Assembly (NCBI RefSeq): GCF_019100565.1
Contig: NZ_JAHRID010000007.1
Location: 148,155 to 212,154 of the forward strand
DNA length: 64,000 nt
From: Arsukibacterium indicum
GTDB taxonomy: Bacteria > Pseudomonadota > Gammaproteobacteria > Enterobacterales > Alteromonadaceae
Reading direction: 5' to 3'
Shown: piece after piece, positions 45,508 to 53,745 of the stretch
Layout of the letters: the number at the start of each line of letters is the position of its first letter
Numbering within the stretch: position 1 is the stretch's first letter
Translations under genes and position numbers: made by a program
Notes under the pieces: generated by a model
The model's database searches: none
What the model was told of the DNA's origin: nothing
The model's input: only the letters and a program-made list of their open reading frames with translations

Positions 45508-45559
45508 TACCGGCAAAACTTCGCTATACAGGCGCAGGAACCGGGGTAAGTCAGCTGAC

Positions 45560-46051
45560 TTATGCAGTTGGTGCAGCTGGCTTAAAGCGTTGAATCAGCT
45601 TGCTTGTGTCGGCCAGTATCTGCGCTGATAAGGCTTGTTCAGTTTGCAGGCGTTGTTTATCCTGTGCTGCTGTTTCCTGCTTACTTTGCTGCTTTCTGGC
45701 CTGATGGGTTGGCATGTCTTTCACCACCTGATACATCTGAAATATCCCCGGGTAATCTGTAGCCAGCGGCCCCTGCTGCTGTTCCGGTAACCGGTTTAGT
45801 AACACCCAAACCCGCAGCGCGCCTTCAGACAATTCACACTGACCTGCATCCACTGCCTTACAGATGGTATAAATACTCTGCTCAACATAATATTGGTTTT
45901 GTAATTGCTGATGCTGCTGTTTTTGCGCCAGCTCTGCTTGTTGCCTGTTCTGTTGCTGCACTAACCATAACAGTTTACCGGCGTAGAATGCCAGGCCAGC
46001 AATAATTATCAGAGCTAATACAACCAGAGCTGTTAACCAAACGCTTTGCAT
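45560..46051 (-). CDS. DUF2489 family membrane protein
   Basis: A 163-residue protein with one N-terminal membrane helix (about 6-28), a short coiled coil (30-55) and a helical domain containing CKAVDAGQCELSEGALRVWVLL, typical of DUF2489. Function unknown. Its start codon shares a base with the yihI stop (TAATG), so the two are translationally coupled as in other gammaproteobacteria. Confidence 0.83.
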   Translation of the reverse strand: MQSVWLTALVVLALIIIAGLAFYAGKLLWLVQQQNRQQAELAQKQQHQQLQNQYYVEQSIYTICKAVDAGQCELSEGALRVWVLLNRLPEQQQGPLATDYPGIFQMYQVVKDMPTHQARKQQSKQETAAQDKQRLQTEQALSAQILADTSKLIQRFKPAAPTA

Positions 46052-46608
46052 TAATCTTCATCACCTAAAATAGACTTACGCCAGTCAGTACGCTCGAACT
46101 GGGCTAGCGGATCGTCATCTTCGGCAGAATCAGCTTGTCCGGCCAGGCCAAGTTGTTCCAATAATTGCTCAAGCCTGGCGGTTTTGGTGTTGAAATATTT
46201 CGCCTCTTTACCGGTCAGCACTTCGTTATTTTCAACCCGCTCCAGCAATTGTTGTAACTGGGCGTCGTTTTCAATCATGGCTAGTTCTTCAGCGGCAGAT
46301 AACCCTGGTACCGTCGCTTTCGTTAATCTGGCTTTAGGTAGCAGATCCGGTTTAATCTGTGGTGCTACCGGCGGCTCAGCGACCAGCGCTATTGGCTTTT
46401 TGCTGCCAGTGCGGGGATCTTTCGGACCGCTATGTCCCGCTTGCTGTTCAGCCTTATGCTCAACAATAGCGTTGCGGCTACCGGATTTTTTGCCCGCGCC
46501 TTTTTTCTTGGTTTCTTCTTTGGGCTGGCGTAGTTTGCGAGCTTCTGTTGCGGGCATATGGCGTTGTCCATTGTTGCCGGCACTACGACTTTTCTTTTGA
46601 CGCGTCAT
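46051..46608 (-). CDS. yihI: Der GTPase-activating protein YihI
   Basis: A 185-residue protein that stimulates the ribosome-assembly GTPase Der. The N-terminal third is very basic and disordered (TRQKKSRSAGNNGQRHMP, later KEETKKKGAGKKSGSRN). The C-terminal half is acidic and helical with ELAMIENDAQLQQLLERVE and LTGKEAKYFN, the Der-binding part. It is coupled to the DUF2489 gene. Confidence 0.92.
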   Translation of the reverse strand: MTRQKKSRSAGNNGQRHMPATEARKLRQPKEETKKKGAGKKSGSRNAIVEHKAEQQAGHSGPKDPRTGSKKPIALVAEPPVAPQIKPDLLPKARLTKATVPGLSAAEELAMIENDAQLQQLLERVENNEVLTGKEAKYFNTKTARLEQLLEQLGLAGQADSAEDDDPLAQFERTDWRKSILGDED

Positions 46609-46639
46609 AACAGGATACCTGTAAAAAAGGGCGCATATT

Positions 46640-47302
46640 TTAACCAGTTTTCTGCAGGATCACCACATCATTCGTCACAAAGTCGACAGACATTTTGTAC
46701 TGAGCTGCCAGCCAGCGGAACGTTTCCTGATGAAAAAAACTGACATGGGTCGGATCGTTTTTGTAATGCCAGTGGCTAAAGGCGGTTAAGTCAGTATAAC
46801 GTTTGGTCATAATTGCCAGTAAACCTGCTGGTCTTAGCAACCTTAGCCAGAGTTGCCATTCATACTGTGGATTAACAAAATGCTCAATGGCTTCACTGCA
46901 ACAGATAAAGTCATATTGTTGCTGCAATGCCGCAGGATTATCAGCAAAGTACGGATCCCATATCTGCATGTGCTGGCCTGCTTCGGTCAGCATTTTCGCC
47001 AGTAACGGGCCAGGTCCGCAACCAAAGTCGAGACCGCTATGGCCAGTAGAGGTACCCGCGCTGGTTAAGCGGGTAAGTAATGGCTCGCTCAGTCGGCTAA
47101 GGAATTGGCGGTAACCGTCATCTTGCAAATCATTATTATGCAGCAGGTACTGGTTGTATTCGGCCTGACTGCTTAGCAGTTTAGTGCGATCGGCAAATAC
47201 CAGAGCGCAAGCATGACATCTGAAGTAACAACGCTGTTTATCCTGATGATAAAGCGCCGGAGCAGCTTCCCGGCAAAGCGGGCAGTGAGTATTGGCAGGC
47301 AT
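46640..47302 (-). CDS. Class I SAM-dependent methyltransferase with N-terminal zinc-ribbon-like motif
   Basis: A 220-residue protein: a short cysteine cluster (CPLC near residue 6 and CHAC near 30), then a Rossmann methyltransferase domain with motif I LDFGCGPG and the post-motif CSEAIEHF, and LRPAGLLAIMTKR. Similar proteins methylate sugars or small molecules. An upstream TTG (47374) lies inside the terminator of the sRNA and is rejected; the ATG at 47302 has GAGGT upstream. Confidence 0.85.
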   Translation of the reverse strand: MPANTHCPLCREAAPALYHQDKQRCYFRCHACALVFADRTKLLSSQAEYNQYLLHNNDLQDDGYRQFLSRLSEPLLTRLTSAGTSTGHSGLDFGCGPGPLLAKMLTEAGQHMQIWDPYFADNPAALQQQYDFICCSEAIEHFVNPQYEWQLWLRLLRPAGLLAIMTKRYTDLTAFSHWHYKNDPTHVSFFHQETFRWLAAQYKMSVDFVTNDVVILQKTG

Positions 47303-47365
47303 TGCTTTAATTAACCTCAATAAAACAGCCGGTCTTGGAAACACGATATTGTAAGAACAGGTTGT

Positions 47366-47402
47366 AAAAAACAAAAGGGCGATAAGATAGCCTTATCGCC
47401 CC
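47366..47402 (-). terminator. Terminator of the CsrB-like RNA
   Basis: On the minus strand GGGCGATAAG, loop, CTTATCGCCC, then TTTTGTTTTTT. It lies upstream of the methyltransferase and downstream of no protein gene. Confidence 0.9.
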
Positions 47403-47676
47403 GTATACTTGTGTCTAGGTGGACACTTCTCTCAATTTCGCTAAATCATCCTGATGCGTTTACAACGACCCTGTTAGTACAAGTTCCTTATATTGTTACT
47501 TATCTTCCATGTATAAAATTTTCTTCTTCACGACCATCCTGGTGCTTTATTACTCATCCGTGGGCGTTTTGCAACGCTATGCACCTTCCTGATGCCAAAT
47601 ATAATGTACCGATACCGGCACTTACTTCCTTGCCGCTTGCGCAGTTCCCTGTTGTTATATGTTACTAAACGTAACT
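47370..47676 (-). ncRNA. CsrB-family regulatory RNA (CsrA-sequestering)
   Basis: About 307 bases with no plausible gene but eight GGA motifs on the minus strand, including two exact CAGGATG, one CAGGAAG, one CACGGATG and AAGGA, AGGGA and ATGGA forms, as in CsrB/RsmZ RNAs. At least one is in a hairpin loop (GCATC-AGGAA-GGTGC). The 5' end follows a TTGTCA-N16-TAAATT promoter and opens with a GTTAC/GTAAC hairpin. It ends at a strong terminator. A GacA/UvrY-like box lies about 176 bases upstream. Function (titrating CsrA) follows from the motif pattern. Confidence 0.75.
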
Positions 47677-47843
47677 GGCTTTAATTTACTCTGATCTGAG
47701 CAGATGACAAGTCTCTGCTGAAAAAAAATGCAATTTTATTAACTGTCTATTCAGTAAGTTGTTATAAATCAGCTAGTTAGTTTTTATGGGGGAATTAAGA
47801 AAAGTTCAATTTTTTTTAGAAATGGTCAGATTGCTTACAGCGT

Positions 47844-47861
47844 TGTCAGAAATGTCTTACA
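47844..47861 (-). promoter_or_regulatory. GacA/UvrY-type activator box for the CsrB-like RNA
   Basis: On the minus strand TGTAAG-ACATTT-CTGACA, one base away from the TGTAAG-N6-CTTACA consensus. Its distance to the predicted RNA start (about 176 bases) resembles that in Pseudomonas rsm genes. It overlaps the T-tract of the cytochrome c4 terminator. Confidence 0.6.
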
Positions 47862-47897
47862 AAAGGGAATGGCTGACGGGGCCTGAACCCCATCAGC
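47861..47897 (-). terminator. Terminator after cytochrome c4 gene
   Basis: On the minus strand GCTGATGGGG, loop TTCAGG, CCCCGTCAGC (one G-T pair), then CATTCCCTTTTG. This separates the cytochrome transcript from the RNA gene below it. Confidence 0.75.
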
Positions 47898-47907
47898 AGA
47901 TGTAAAT

Positions 47908-48534
47908 TTAGTGCAAGCCGCCTAAATACTGGGATAGCACTTCGATGTCTTCATCGGTTAATTTTCTGGCGATGTCACCCATCATGCCGTTCATATCGTT
48001 GGCACGGGTACCGGACCGGAACTCAAGCAAGGTTGCTTTCAGATAAGAGGCATGCTGGCTGGATATTTTAGGAAAACCCGCCAGACTGGTACCAACACCG
48101 CGTGGACCATGGCAGGCAATACATGCTGCTATACCGCGGGCTTCATCACCACCACGATATAACTGCTGACCACGGGCAATCACATCTTCCGGTGTCGTGC
48201 CGCTTTTCATCGTTTGAGAGGCAAAATAGGCGGCTAAATCTTTCATGTCCTGATCACTCAGGCTGGCAACCATGCCAAACATTATTGGGTTGTTTCGCCC
48301 TTCTTTACCGCCTGTTGTCATACCCAGCTTATAGTCAGTCAACTGTTTGTACAGGTACTCTGCATGCTGGCCGGCGATTTTAGGATAAATATCTACCATG
48401 CTGTTGCCGTCAGTACCGTGACAGGCTACACAGGTGGTCGATTTCGCTTTGCCTGCTTCAGCATCACCATCGATGGCATGAGCTGTACCGATTAAACTGA
48501 TTAACAGCGTCAGTGGAAGTACGAGTTTTTTCAT
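47908..48534 (-). CDS. Cytochrome c4 (dihaem)
   Basis: A 208-residue periplasmic electron carrier: signal peptide (1-20, cleavage near AHA-IDG) and two class I c domains, each with a CxxCH haem site (CVACHG near residue 34 and CIACHG near residue 133) and a distal methionine region. Cytochrome c4 feeds electrons to cbb3-type oxidase, in keeping with ccoG in this window. The frame extends to 48579, but MKKLVLPLTLL begins the signal peptide, so 48534 is used. Confidence 0.95.
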   Translation of the reverse strand: MKKLVLPLTLLISLIGTAHAIDGDAEAGKAKSTTCVACHGTDGNSMVDIYPKIAGQHAEYLYKQLTDYKLGMTTGGKEGRNNPIMFGMVASLSDQDMKDLAAYFASQTMKSGTTPEDVIARGQQLYRGGDEARGIAACIACHGPRGVGTSLAGFPKISSQHASYLKATLLEFRSGTRANDMNGMMGDIARKLTDEDIEVLSQYLGGLH

Positions 48535-48716
48535 TTTATATCCGTCTCTGTCCGCATAAAACCGCCAGCAAACTGGCAACCAAGTGTGTTTATAAGAAAT
48601 AGTGCTGCCATTTTGACACGAAACTGACCAAAGTAAAATCCCATCTGCGATGCAAAAGCTTCTTCCGATCAGCCAGATCCGTTACAATAGCCCAAATTTA
48701 ACCGCCGGAGCAGGCA

Positions 48717-49340
48717 GTGTACAAAGCAAAATTCAATTATCAACAAGCTACTTTTTTAACCAGCGCACCGGATATTAAGGCGCTGCCGGCCGATACCGGT
48801 ATTGAAGTTGCTTTTGCCGGCCGGTCTAATGCCGGTAAATCCAGTGCTTTAAATACGCTGACCCGGCAAAATAGTTTAGCCCGTACCAGTAAAACACCAG
48901 GTCGTACTCAGCTTATTAACACTTTTGTTTTCGCCGAAGACAAAAGACTGATTGATTTGCCCGGTTATGGCTTTGCTAAAGTGCCACTGGCAGTAAAAGA
49001 GAAATGGCAGAAATCGTTGTCGCAATATCTTGAGCAACGTCAGAGTTTGCAGGGACTGGTGGTGCTGATGGATATCCGTCATCCGCTGAAAGATTTAGAT
49101 CAGCAGTTGGTGCACTGGGCAGTTCAGAGTGAGTTATCGGTTCTGATTCTGCTGACCAAAGCCGACAAGCTTGGCCCTGGTGCCCGCAAAAAAATATTGC
49201 TGGAAGTACGCGAGGCTGCCCTGGCATTTATGGGGGATGTGACGGTACATATGTTCAGTTCATTAACAAAAATAGGCATGACTGAATTTGAACAAACATT
49301 GGATAATTGGTTCAGCGGCAATCCGGCAGAGCAGGGGTAA
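48717..49340 (+). CDS. engB: Ribosome biogenesis GTPase EngB (YihA/YsxC)
   Basis: A 207-residue GTPase needed for 50S subunit assembly. G1 [10 protein letters not shown]2 [10 protein letters not shown]3 DLPGYG and G4 LLTKADKL are in place, with the C-terminal SS(L)TKIG. The start is GTG (48717) after CCGGAGCAG. It is divergent from cytochrome c4 and convergent with polA and the two RNA genes between. Confidence 0.96.
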   Translation: MYKAKFNYQQATFLTSAPDIKALPADTGIEVAFAGRSNAGKSSALNTLTRQNSLARTSKTPGRTQLINTFVFAEDKRLIDLPGYGFAKVPLAVKEKWQKSLSQYLEQRQSLQGLVVLMDIRHPLKDLDQQLVHWAVQSELSVLILLTKADKLGPGARKKILLEVREAALAFMGDVTVHMFSSLTKIGMTEFEQTLDNWFSGNPAEQG

Positions 49341-49353
49341 ATTAAACGACGGT

Positions 49354-49443
49354 AAAAAAAAACCGACACTGCAAAGTGTCGGTTATAGCAATCGGGGAGA
49401 AGCTAATAATTTAAATCAACAGGGTGTCTTATCGCTAAGACAG
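49354..49443 (-). ncRNA. Candidate small RNA between Spot 42 and engB
   Basis: About 90 bases on the minus strand. A TATAAT -10 box (plus 49448-49453) with a TTCAAA-like -35 16 bases upstream precedes it. The RNA would begin with a perfect 7-base-pair hairpin (TGTCTTA/TAAGACA, GCGA loop, plus 49425-49442), continue with a single-stranded stretch including CTTCTCCCC (anti-ribosome-site-like), and end in a terminator (AACCGACACT / AGTGTCGGTT, then nine T). The tail is T-rich only on the minus strand, so it is not the engB terminator. Confidence 0.65.
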
Positions 49444-49548
49444 CGTCATTATACAACAAATCTCACCTGTTTGAAGTATTTACTCTAAAAAATATTGCTT
49501 AATTTCATTTTTAACAAGAAAAGATGTGGTGTGCTGGCAGCTACAGAT

Positions 49549-49658
49549 AAAAAAACGCCCCGCTGCAATGCAGCGGGGCGGCTAAATAAGCCTACTTTCT
49601 ATTGCCTGCCTGATTGGCGTGGCGCTGAAAGATAGAACATCTTACCTCTGTACCCTAC
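49549..49658 (-). ncRNA. spf: Spot 42 RNA
   Basis: The 5' part GTAGGGTACAGAGGTAAGAT and the following bases are the same as E. coli Spot 42 through TTTCAG, and the RNA ends with the usual GC-rich hairpin (CGCCCCGCTGCA / TGCAGCGGGGCG) and a run of T. Its place between polA and engB (yihA), on the polA strand, is also conserved. Spot 42 is an Hfq-dependent repressor of secondary carbon-source genes. Predicted promoter: TTGCAA-N16-TAAAAT just upstream (plus 49669-49696). Confidence 0.97.
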
Positions 49659-49790
49659 CCGACAAATTTTAACCAGTTAGCTTACAATTGCAAGTTTTTT
49701 ATGTAATAAAACTACAAAAAAAATCAAAAAACTCTTTTGAAAGTGAATTAATGTAATTTAATTACCATGCTAGCTGGCCGGTTAAACCCG

Positions 49791-52586
49791 TTAGTGTGCC
49801 TGATCCCAGTTATCGCCGCTGCCTGCTTCAGCCAGCAGCGGCACCGCTAATTTAGCAGCGTTTTCCATAATGCTGACCAACTTAGTTTGCACTGCAGTTA
49901 ACTCAGCGGTGGGAAGTTCAAAAACCAGTTCATCGTGTACTTGCATGATCATTTTAACGTCATCGTTTTGCTGACTGCTCAGCCAGTCGTCTACTTTGAT
50001 CATCGCCATTTTGATAATGTCTGCCGCAGTTCCCTGCATCGGCGCGTTAATTGCTGCACGTTCAGCGGCTTTTTGCCGGCCCATATTACGGGCGTTAATA
50101 TCCGGCAAATACAACCGGCGACCGAACAGGGTTTCGACATAGCCCAGTTCATGAGCCTGTTTGCGGGTATCTTCCATATAACGCAGCACGCCTGGAAAGC
50201 GCTCAAAGTAACGGTTAACGTAACTTTGGGCATCGCTGCGGCTGATGCCCAGTTGTTTGGCAAGGCCAAAGGCTGACATGCCATAAATCAGACCAAAATT
50301 CACTGCTTTCGCCTGGCGCCGTTGCTCGCTGCTGACGTCACTGAGATCAACGCCAAACACTTCAGCGGCCGTGGCTTTGTGCACATCTAAACCTTTGGCA
50401 AAAGCATCGAGTAGCGCTTTATCACCGGATAAATGCGCCATTATCCTTAATTCAATTTGTGAATAGTCGATGGCCAGAATTTTTTTGCCTTCAGGCGCGA
50501 TAAAAGCCTGGCGAATGCGCCGGCCTTCCTCACTGCGAATCGGTATATTTTGCAGATTTGGCTCAGTTGAGCTGAGTCGGCCGGTTGCAGCAATCGCCTG
50601 ATGATAAGAGGTATGTACCCGGCCGGTAACCGGGTTAATTACTTTCGGTAGTTTATCGGTATAGGTCGATTTTAATTTGCTTAAACCGCGATGCTCAGTA
50701 ATAAGTTTCGGGAAGTCGTACTCCAGTGCCAGTTCGGCCAGCACTTCTTCAGCTGTAGATGGGGTGCCGCCTGGCGTTTTCTTCAGAACGGGCAGGCCCA
50801 TCTGGTTAAACAGAATCTCCTGTAACTGCTTGGGTGAAGCCATATTAAACGTCTGGCCTGCCTGCTGATAAGCCTGTTCAGCCAGTTCATCAATCCGCTT
50901 TGCCAGCCGCTGACTCTGCTGCCCAAGTATATTGCTGTCGATTAGTACCCCATTTCGTTCAATTTTGCTTAATACCGAAAGCAACGGCACTTCAATCTCG
51001 TGAAGTACTCTGGCCAGCCCGGGCTCAGCCGCTATTTTTGGCCATAGTGTCTGGTGCAGCTGGAAAGTAACATCGGCATCTTCCGCCGCATACGGCGCAG
51101 CCTGCTCCAGCGCTATCTGATTAAAGCTGAGTTGTTTGGCACCTTTACCGGCGATTTCTTCAAAACTGATGTTGTTGTGGCCCAGATATTTCAGGGCCAG
51201 GCTGTCCATATCATGGCGGCTGGCAACAGAATTAAAGACATAGGATTCCAGCATAGTGTCGAATTGGATGCCTTGCAGTTTTATGTCGTAGCGGGCCAGA
51301 ACGCTGCTGTCGTATTTCAGATTCTGGCCAACTTTCGCTTTGCTGCTGTCCTGCAACCAGGGTTTCAGCGTTGCCAGCACTTTATCACGGTTCAATTGCT
51401 CTGGCGCACCAACATAATCGTGGGCTAACGGTAAATACCAGGCTTTGCCCGGCGCGACTGCGAATGACATACCAACCAGTTCTGCCTGCATATAATCCAG
51501 ACTGGTTGTTTCGGTATCAAATGCCGTTAAGCTGGCACTGTTTATCGCATTCAGTAAGCTTTCGAATTCCTGCTGGCTCAGAATGGTCTGATACTGGCTG
51601 CGATCCAAAGTCGGTGGCACAGTGACAGCACCCGCTGATTCAGAGGCTGCGCTTTGAACCGCTGTCTGAGATGGACTGTCAGAGTTCTGTTGCTCTGGTG
51701 CTTTATCCTGCAGAATCTCTGCCAGCCAGCGTTTGAACTCACAGTGACGGTATAACTCAGCCAGTTGCTGGCGGTCTGCTGGCTTTATCGCCAGCTCATC
51801 GAGCTGACAGTCCAGTTCTACATCGGTTTTAATGGTTGCCAGCTGATATGACAAATCCAGTTGTGCTTTATGTTCAGTGAGTTTAGCTGCCATGGTTTTG
51901 GCACCGCGAAAACTGAGCTCAGCCACTTTATCCAGATTCTGATAAATGTTTTCAATTGAGCCCAGCCCCTGTAGCAGGGCTGCAGCCGTTTTATCGCCCA
52001 CCCCAGGCAAGCCCGGAATATTGTCGACTTTATCACCCATCAGTGCCAGATAATCAATGATTGCCGCTGGCCCTACCCCGAATTTAGCCACCACCGATTC
52101 GGGATCAAGCAGGGTATTGGTCATGGTGTTTATCAGGGTAACGTGGTCATCAACCAGCTGGGCCATATCTTTATCGCCGGTCGAAATCAGGGTATGCCGT
52201 CCGGCATTACTGGCCTGTCGGGCCAGGGTGCCAATGACATCATCGGCTTCCACTCCTGTTATACATAGCAGTGGCAAACCCATTGCCCGCACTATCTGAT
52301 GAATAGGTTCAATCTGGCTACGTAAATCATCCGGCATCGGCGGACGGTGTGCTTTATATTCGGCGTACATGTCGTTGCGAAAGGTCGGCCCCTTGGCATC
52401 AAATACCACTGCCATGTGGCTGGGGTTGTACTGACGTAACAGGCTTTTCAGCATGTTGATTACCCCGTAAATCGCACCGGTGGCTTCTCCCCGTGAGTTG
52501 GTTAAATGTGGTGGCGAATGATAAGCACGAAATAGGTAAGAAGAACCATCTACTAATATCAAAGGGTTTTTAGGGATATAGACCAT
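49791..52586 (-). CDS. polA: DNA polymerase I
   Basis: A 931-residue three-domain enzyme: 5' nuclease (1-300), 3'-5' exonuclease (about 325-520, intact DxE in [11 protein letters not shown]) and polymerase (motif [17 protein letters not shown], motif [15 protein letters not shown], motif C QVHDELV). It fills gaps and removes primers. The frame opens at a GTG (52625), but the ATG at 52586 ([16 protein letters not shown]) aligns with the E. coli start and has AGGA upstream. The 550 bases above it up to the cytochrome c5 gene hold its promoter. Confidence 0.97.
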   Translation of the reverse strand: MVYIPKNPLILVDGSSYLFRAYHSPPHLTNSRGEATGAIYGVINMLKSLLRQYNPSHMAVVFDAKGPTFRNDMYAEYKAHRPPMPDDLRSQIEPIHQIVRAMGLPLLCITGVEADDVIGTLARQASNAGRHTLISTGDKDMAQLVDDHVTLINTMTNTLLDPESVVAKFGVGPAAIIDYLALMGDKVDNIPGLPGVGDKTAAALLQGLGSIENIYQNLDKVAELSFRGAKTMAAKLTEHKAQLDLSYQLATIKTDVELDCQLDELAIKPADRQQLAELYRHCEFKRWLAEILQDKAPEQQNSDSPSQTAVQSAASESAGAVTVPPTLDRSQYQTILSQQEFESLLNAINSASLTAFDTETTSLDYMQAELVGMSFAVAPGKAWYLPLAHDYVGAPEQLNRDKVLATLKPWLQDSSKAKVGQNLKYDSSVLARYDIKLQGIQFDTMLESYVFNSVASRHDMDSLALKYLGHNNISFEEIAGKGAKQLSFNQIALEQAAPYAAEDADVTFQLHQTLWPKIAAEPGLARVLHEIEVPLLSVLSKIERNGVLIDSNILGQQSQRLAKRIDELAEQAYQQAGQTFNMASPKQLQEILFNQMGLPVLKKTPGGTPSTAEEVLAELALEYDFPKLITEHRGLSKLKSTYTDKLPKVINPVTGRVHTSYHQAIAATGRLSSTEPNLQNIPIRSEEGRRIRQAFIAPEGKKILAIDYSQIELRIMAHLSGDKALLDAFAKGLDVHKATAAEVFGVDLSDVSSEQRRQAKAVNFGLIYGMSAFGLAKQLGISRSDAQSYVNRYFERFPGVLRYMEDTRKQAHELGYVETLFGRRLYLPDINARNMGRQKAAERAAINAPMQGTAADIIKMAMIKVDDWLSSQQNDDVKMIMQVHDELVFELPTAELTAVQTKLVSIMENAAKLAVPLLAEAGSGDNWDQAH

Positions 52587-52587
52587 G

Positions 52588-53190
52588 GCTAAGCTGTCCT
52601 GCAGGAATTTGCTATAGCATGCCACAGCCGTCGGATGACAGCCACAATTGCAACACGGCTAAAGTGTAGCTGTGAAACGGATAAGCTGTGGATAACTTTG
52701 TGTAAAACTAATAGTTAACTACCACGCATTTAAAGAAATGATGGGTGGGCCACTTAGCTAACTTCATGATTTTTAATGTAAACGAGGGGAAATCGTGAAC
52801 GCCCTTGTTATTATTATTTTTACATCCGTTTTGTGGAAAAACTTTCTACAGGGTCTGGGAATGTTGCGATACCTGATCATTCCCTGACTGAGTAGGTCGA
52901 TTAGACTACCACAAACCGGACTGAAGCATAGTAGTTGTTTTAAATAATTTTGCTATTAAAAGTGGCTTGTTAAAGAAGCTAAAAGCATAAAGCAGTCAAG
53001 GTAAGGCTTGGCAGCTGGTTAAGTATAAAACTTGCTATTGTTCGCGCTGAATTTTGTGACCGTACAATACCGCTAACAGAGTTGGTGAATAAAACAGCAG
53101 TTCAGTTTGGTATTACAGTCTTTTAATTGCGTCAGCTTGCAGGCTATAATGCCAGCAATGTCATATTGCCTATAGCTACGGGAAACTTTT
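52588..53190. other. Intergenic region between polA and cytochrome c5, with a DnaA-type box
   Basis: About 600 bases without a clear gene. It contains TGTGGATAA at 52687-52695 (TTATCCACA on the minus strand, a perfect DnaA 9-mer), a possible 30-codon reading frame at 52795-52887, and a TATAAT (near 53147) that could serve the cytochrome c5 gene. Nothing else is recognised; no origin-type cluster of repeated DnaA boxes is seen. Confidence 0.5.
52795..52887 (+). CDS. Possible 30-residue hydrophobic small protein
   Basis: GTG start preceded by GAGGGGA at 6 bases, a strong ribosome site. The 30 residues start NALVIIIFTSVLW, then KNFLQGLGMLRY, consistent with a single membrane-associated helix. 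It has no known relative that I recognise and may be chance; the ribosome site is the main reason to list it. Confidence 0.35.
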   Translation: MNALVIIIFTSVLWKNFLQGLGMLRYLIIP

Positions 53191-53191
53191 G

Positions 53192-53584
53192 ATGAAAAAA
53201 CTAACTTTTGCGCTGGCGTCGTTACTGCTTGCGGTTGGCGCTACAGCCAGTACAGACAACAACGAAGAATTAGCTAAGCGCATAGCGCCGGTAGGGCAGA
53301 TATACATTGCTGGCCAGCAAGCTGAGGTTGCTGCCGAGGCGTCTGGTCCTCGTTCTGGCGAGCAGGTTTATCAGGGCGCCTGTATTGCTTGTCATGGCAC
53401 GGGCGCACTGGATGCACCGAAGCCCGGTGCAGAAAGCTGGAAACCACGAATTGCTCAGGGCTTTGACGTGATGCTGAAACACTCTATTGAAGGCTTTAAT
53501 AATATGCCGGCAATGGGTACCTGCGCTACTTGTAGTGAAGATGAAATTGCTGCTGCTATCCGGTTTATGATTGATGGCGTGTAG
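53192..53584 (+). CDS. Cytochrome c5 family protein
   Basis: A 130-residue monohaem cytochrome: signal peptide (1-20, cleavage near ATA-STD), haem motif CIACHG (near residue 67), distal methionine in NNMPAMG and the second cysteine pair CATCSEDE that forms the typical c5 disulfide. Periplasmic or membrane-bound electron carrier to terminal oxidase. The ATG at 53192 immediately follows a TTG that could also initiate. Confidence 0.93.
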   Translation: MKKLTFALASLLLAVGATASTDNNEELAKRIAPVGQIYIAGQQAEVAAEASGPRSGEQVYQGACIACHGTGALDAPKPGAESWKPRIAQGFDVMLKHSIEGFNNMPAMGTCATCSEDEIAAAIRFMIDGV

Positions 53585-53745
53585 CGAATACTAATATTAG
53601 TTATACAAAAGCCGTGTTTTACACGGCTTTTGTTTTTATAAAAGGCACTAAAAATAGCTTGTTTAACGGCATTCCCTTCCATGTGGCGAAACTTTGTGCA
53701 TAATAAAGATTATTCTAACGCCAGCATAAGCAGAGCACATTTAAG

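Noticed and set aside
47411-47668. An 85-codon plus-strand frame in the gap before cytochrome c4
   Set aside because: No ribosome site, odd composition (many Pro, Ser, Cys, Leu), and it lies antisense to the CsrB-like RNA, whose repeated motifs explain the sequence better.
49353-49386. Terminator of engB
   Set aside because: The T-tract is on the minus strand only; on the plus strand the stem is followed by ATAGCAATC, so it ends a minus-strand RNA.
52687-52695. Replication origin
   Set aside because: Only one perfect DnaA box, no AT-rich unwinding cluster, and dnaA, dnaN and gyrB are not adjacent.
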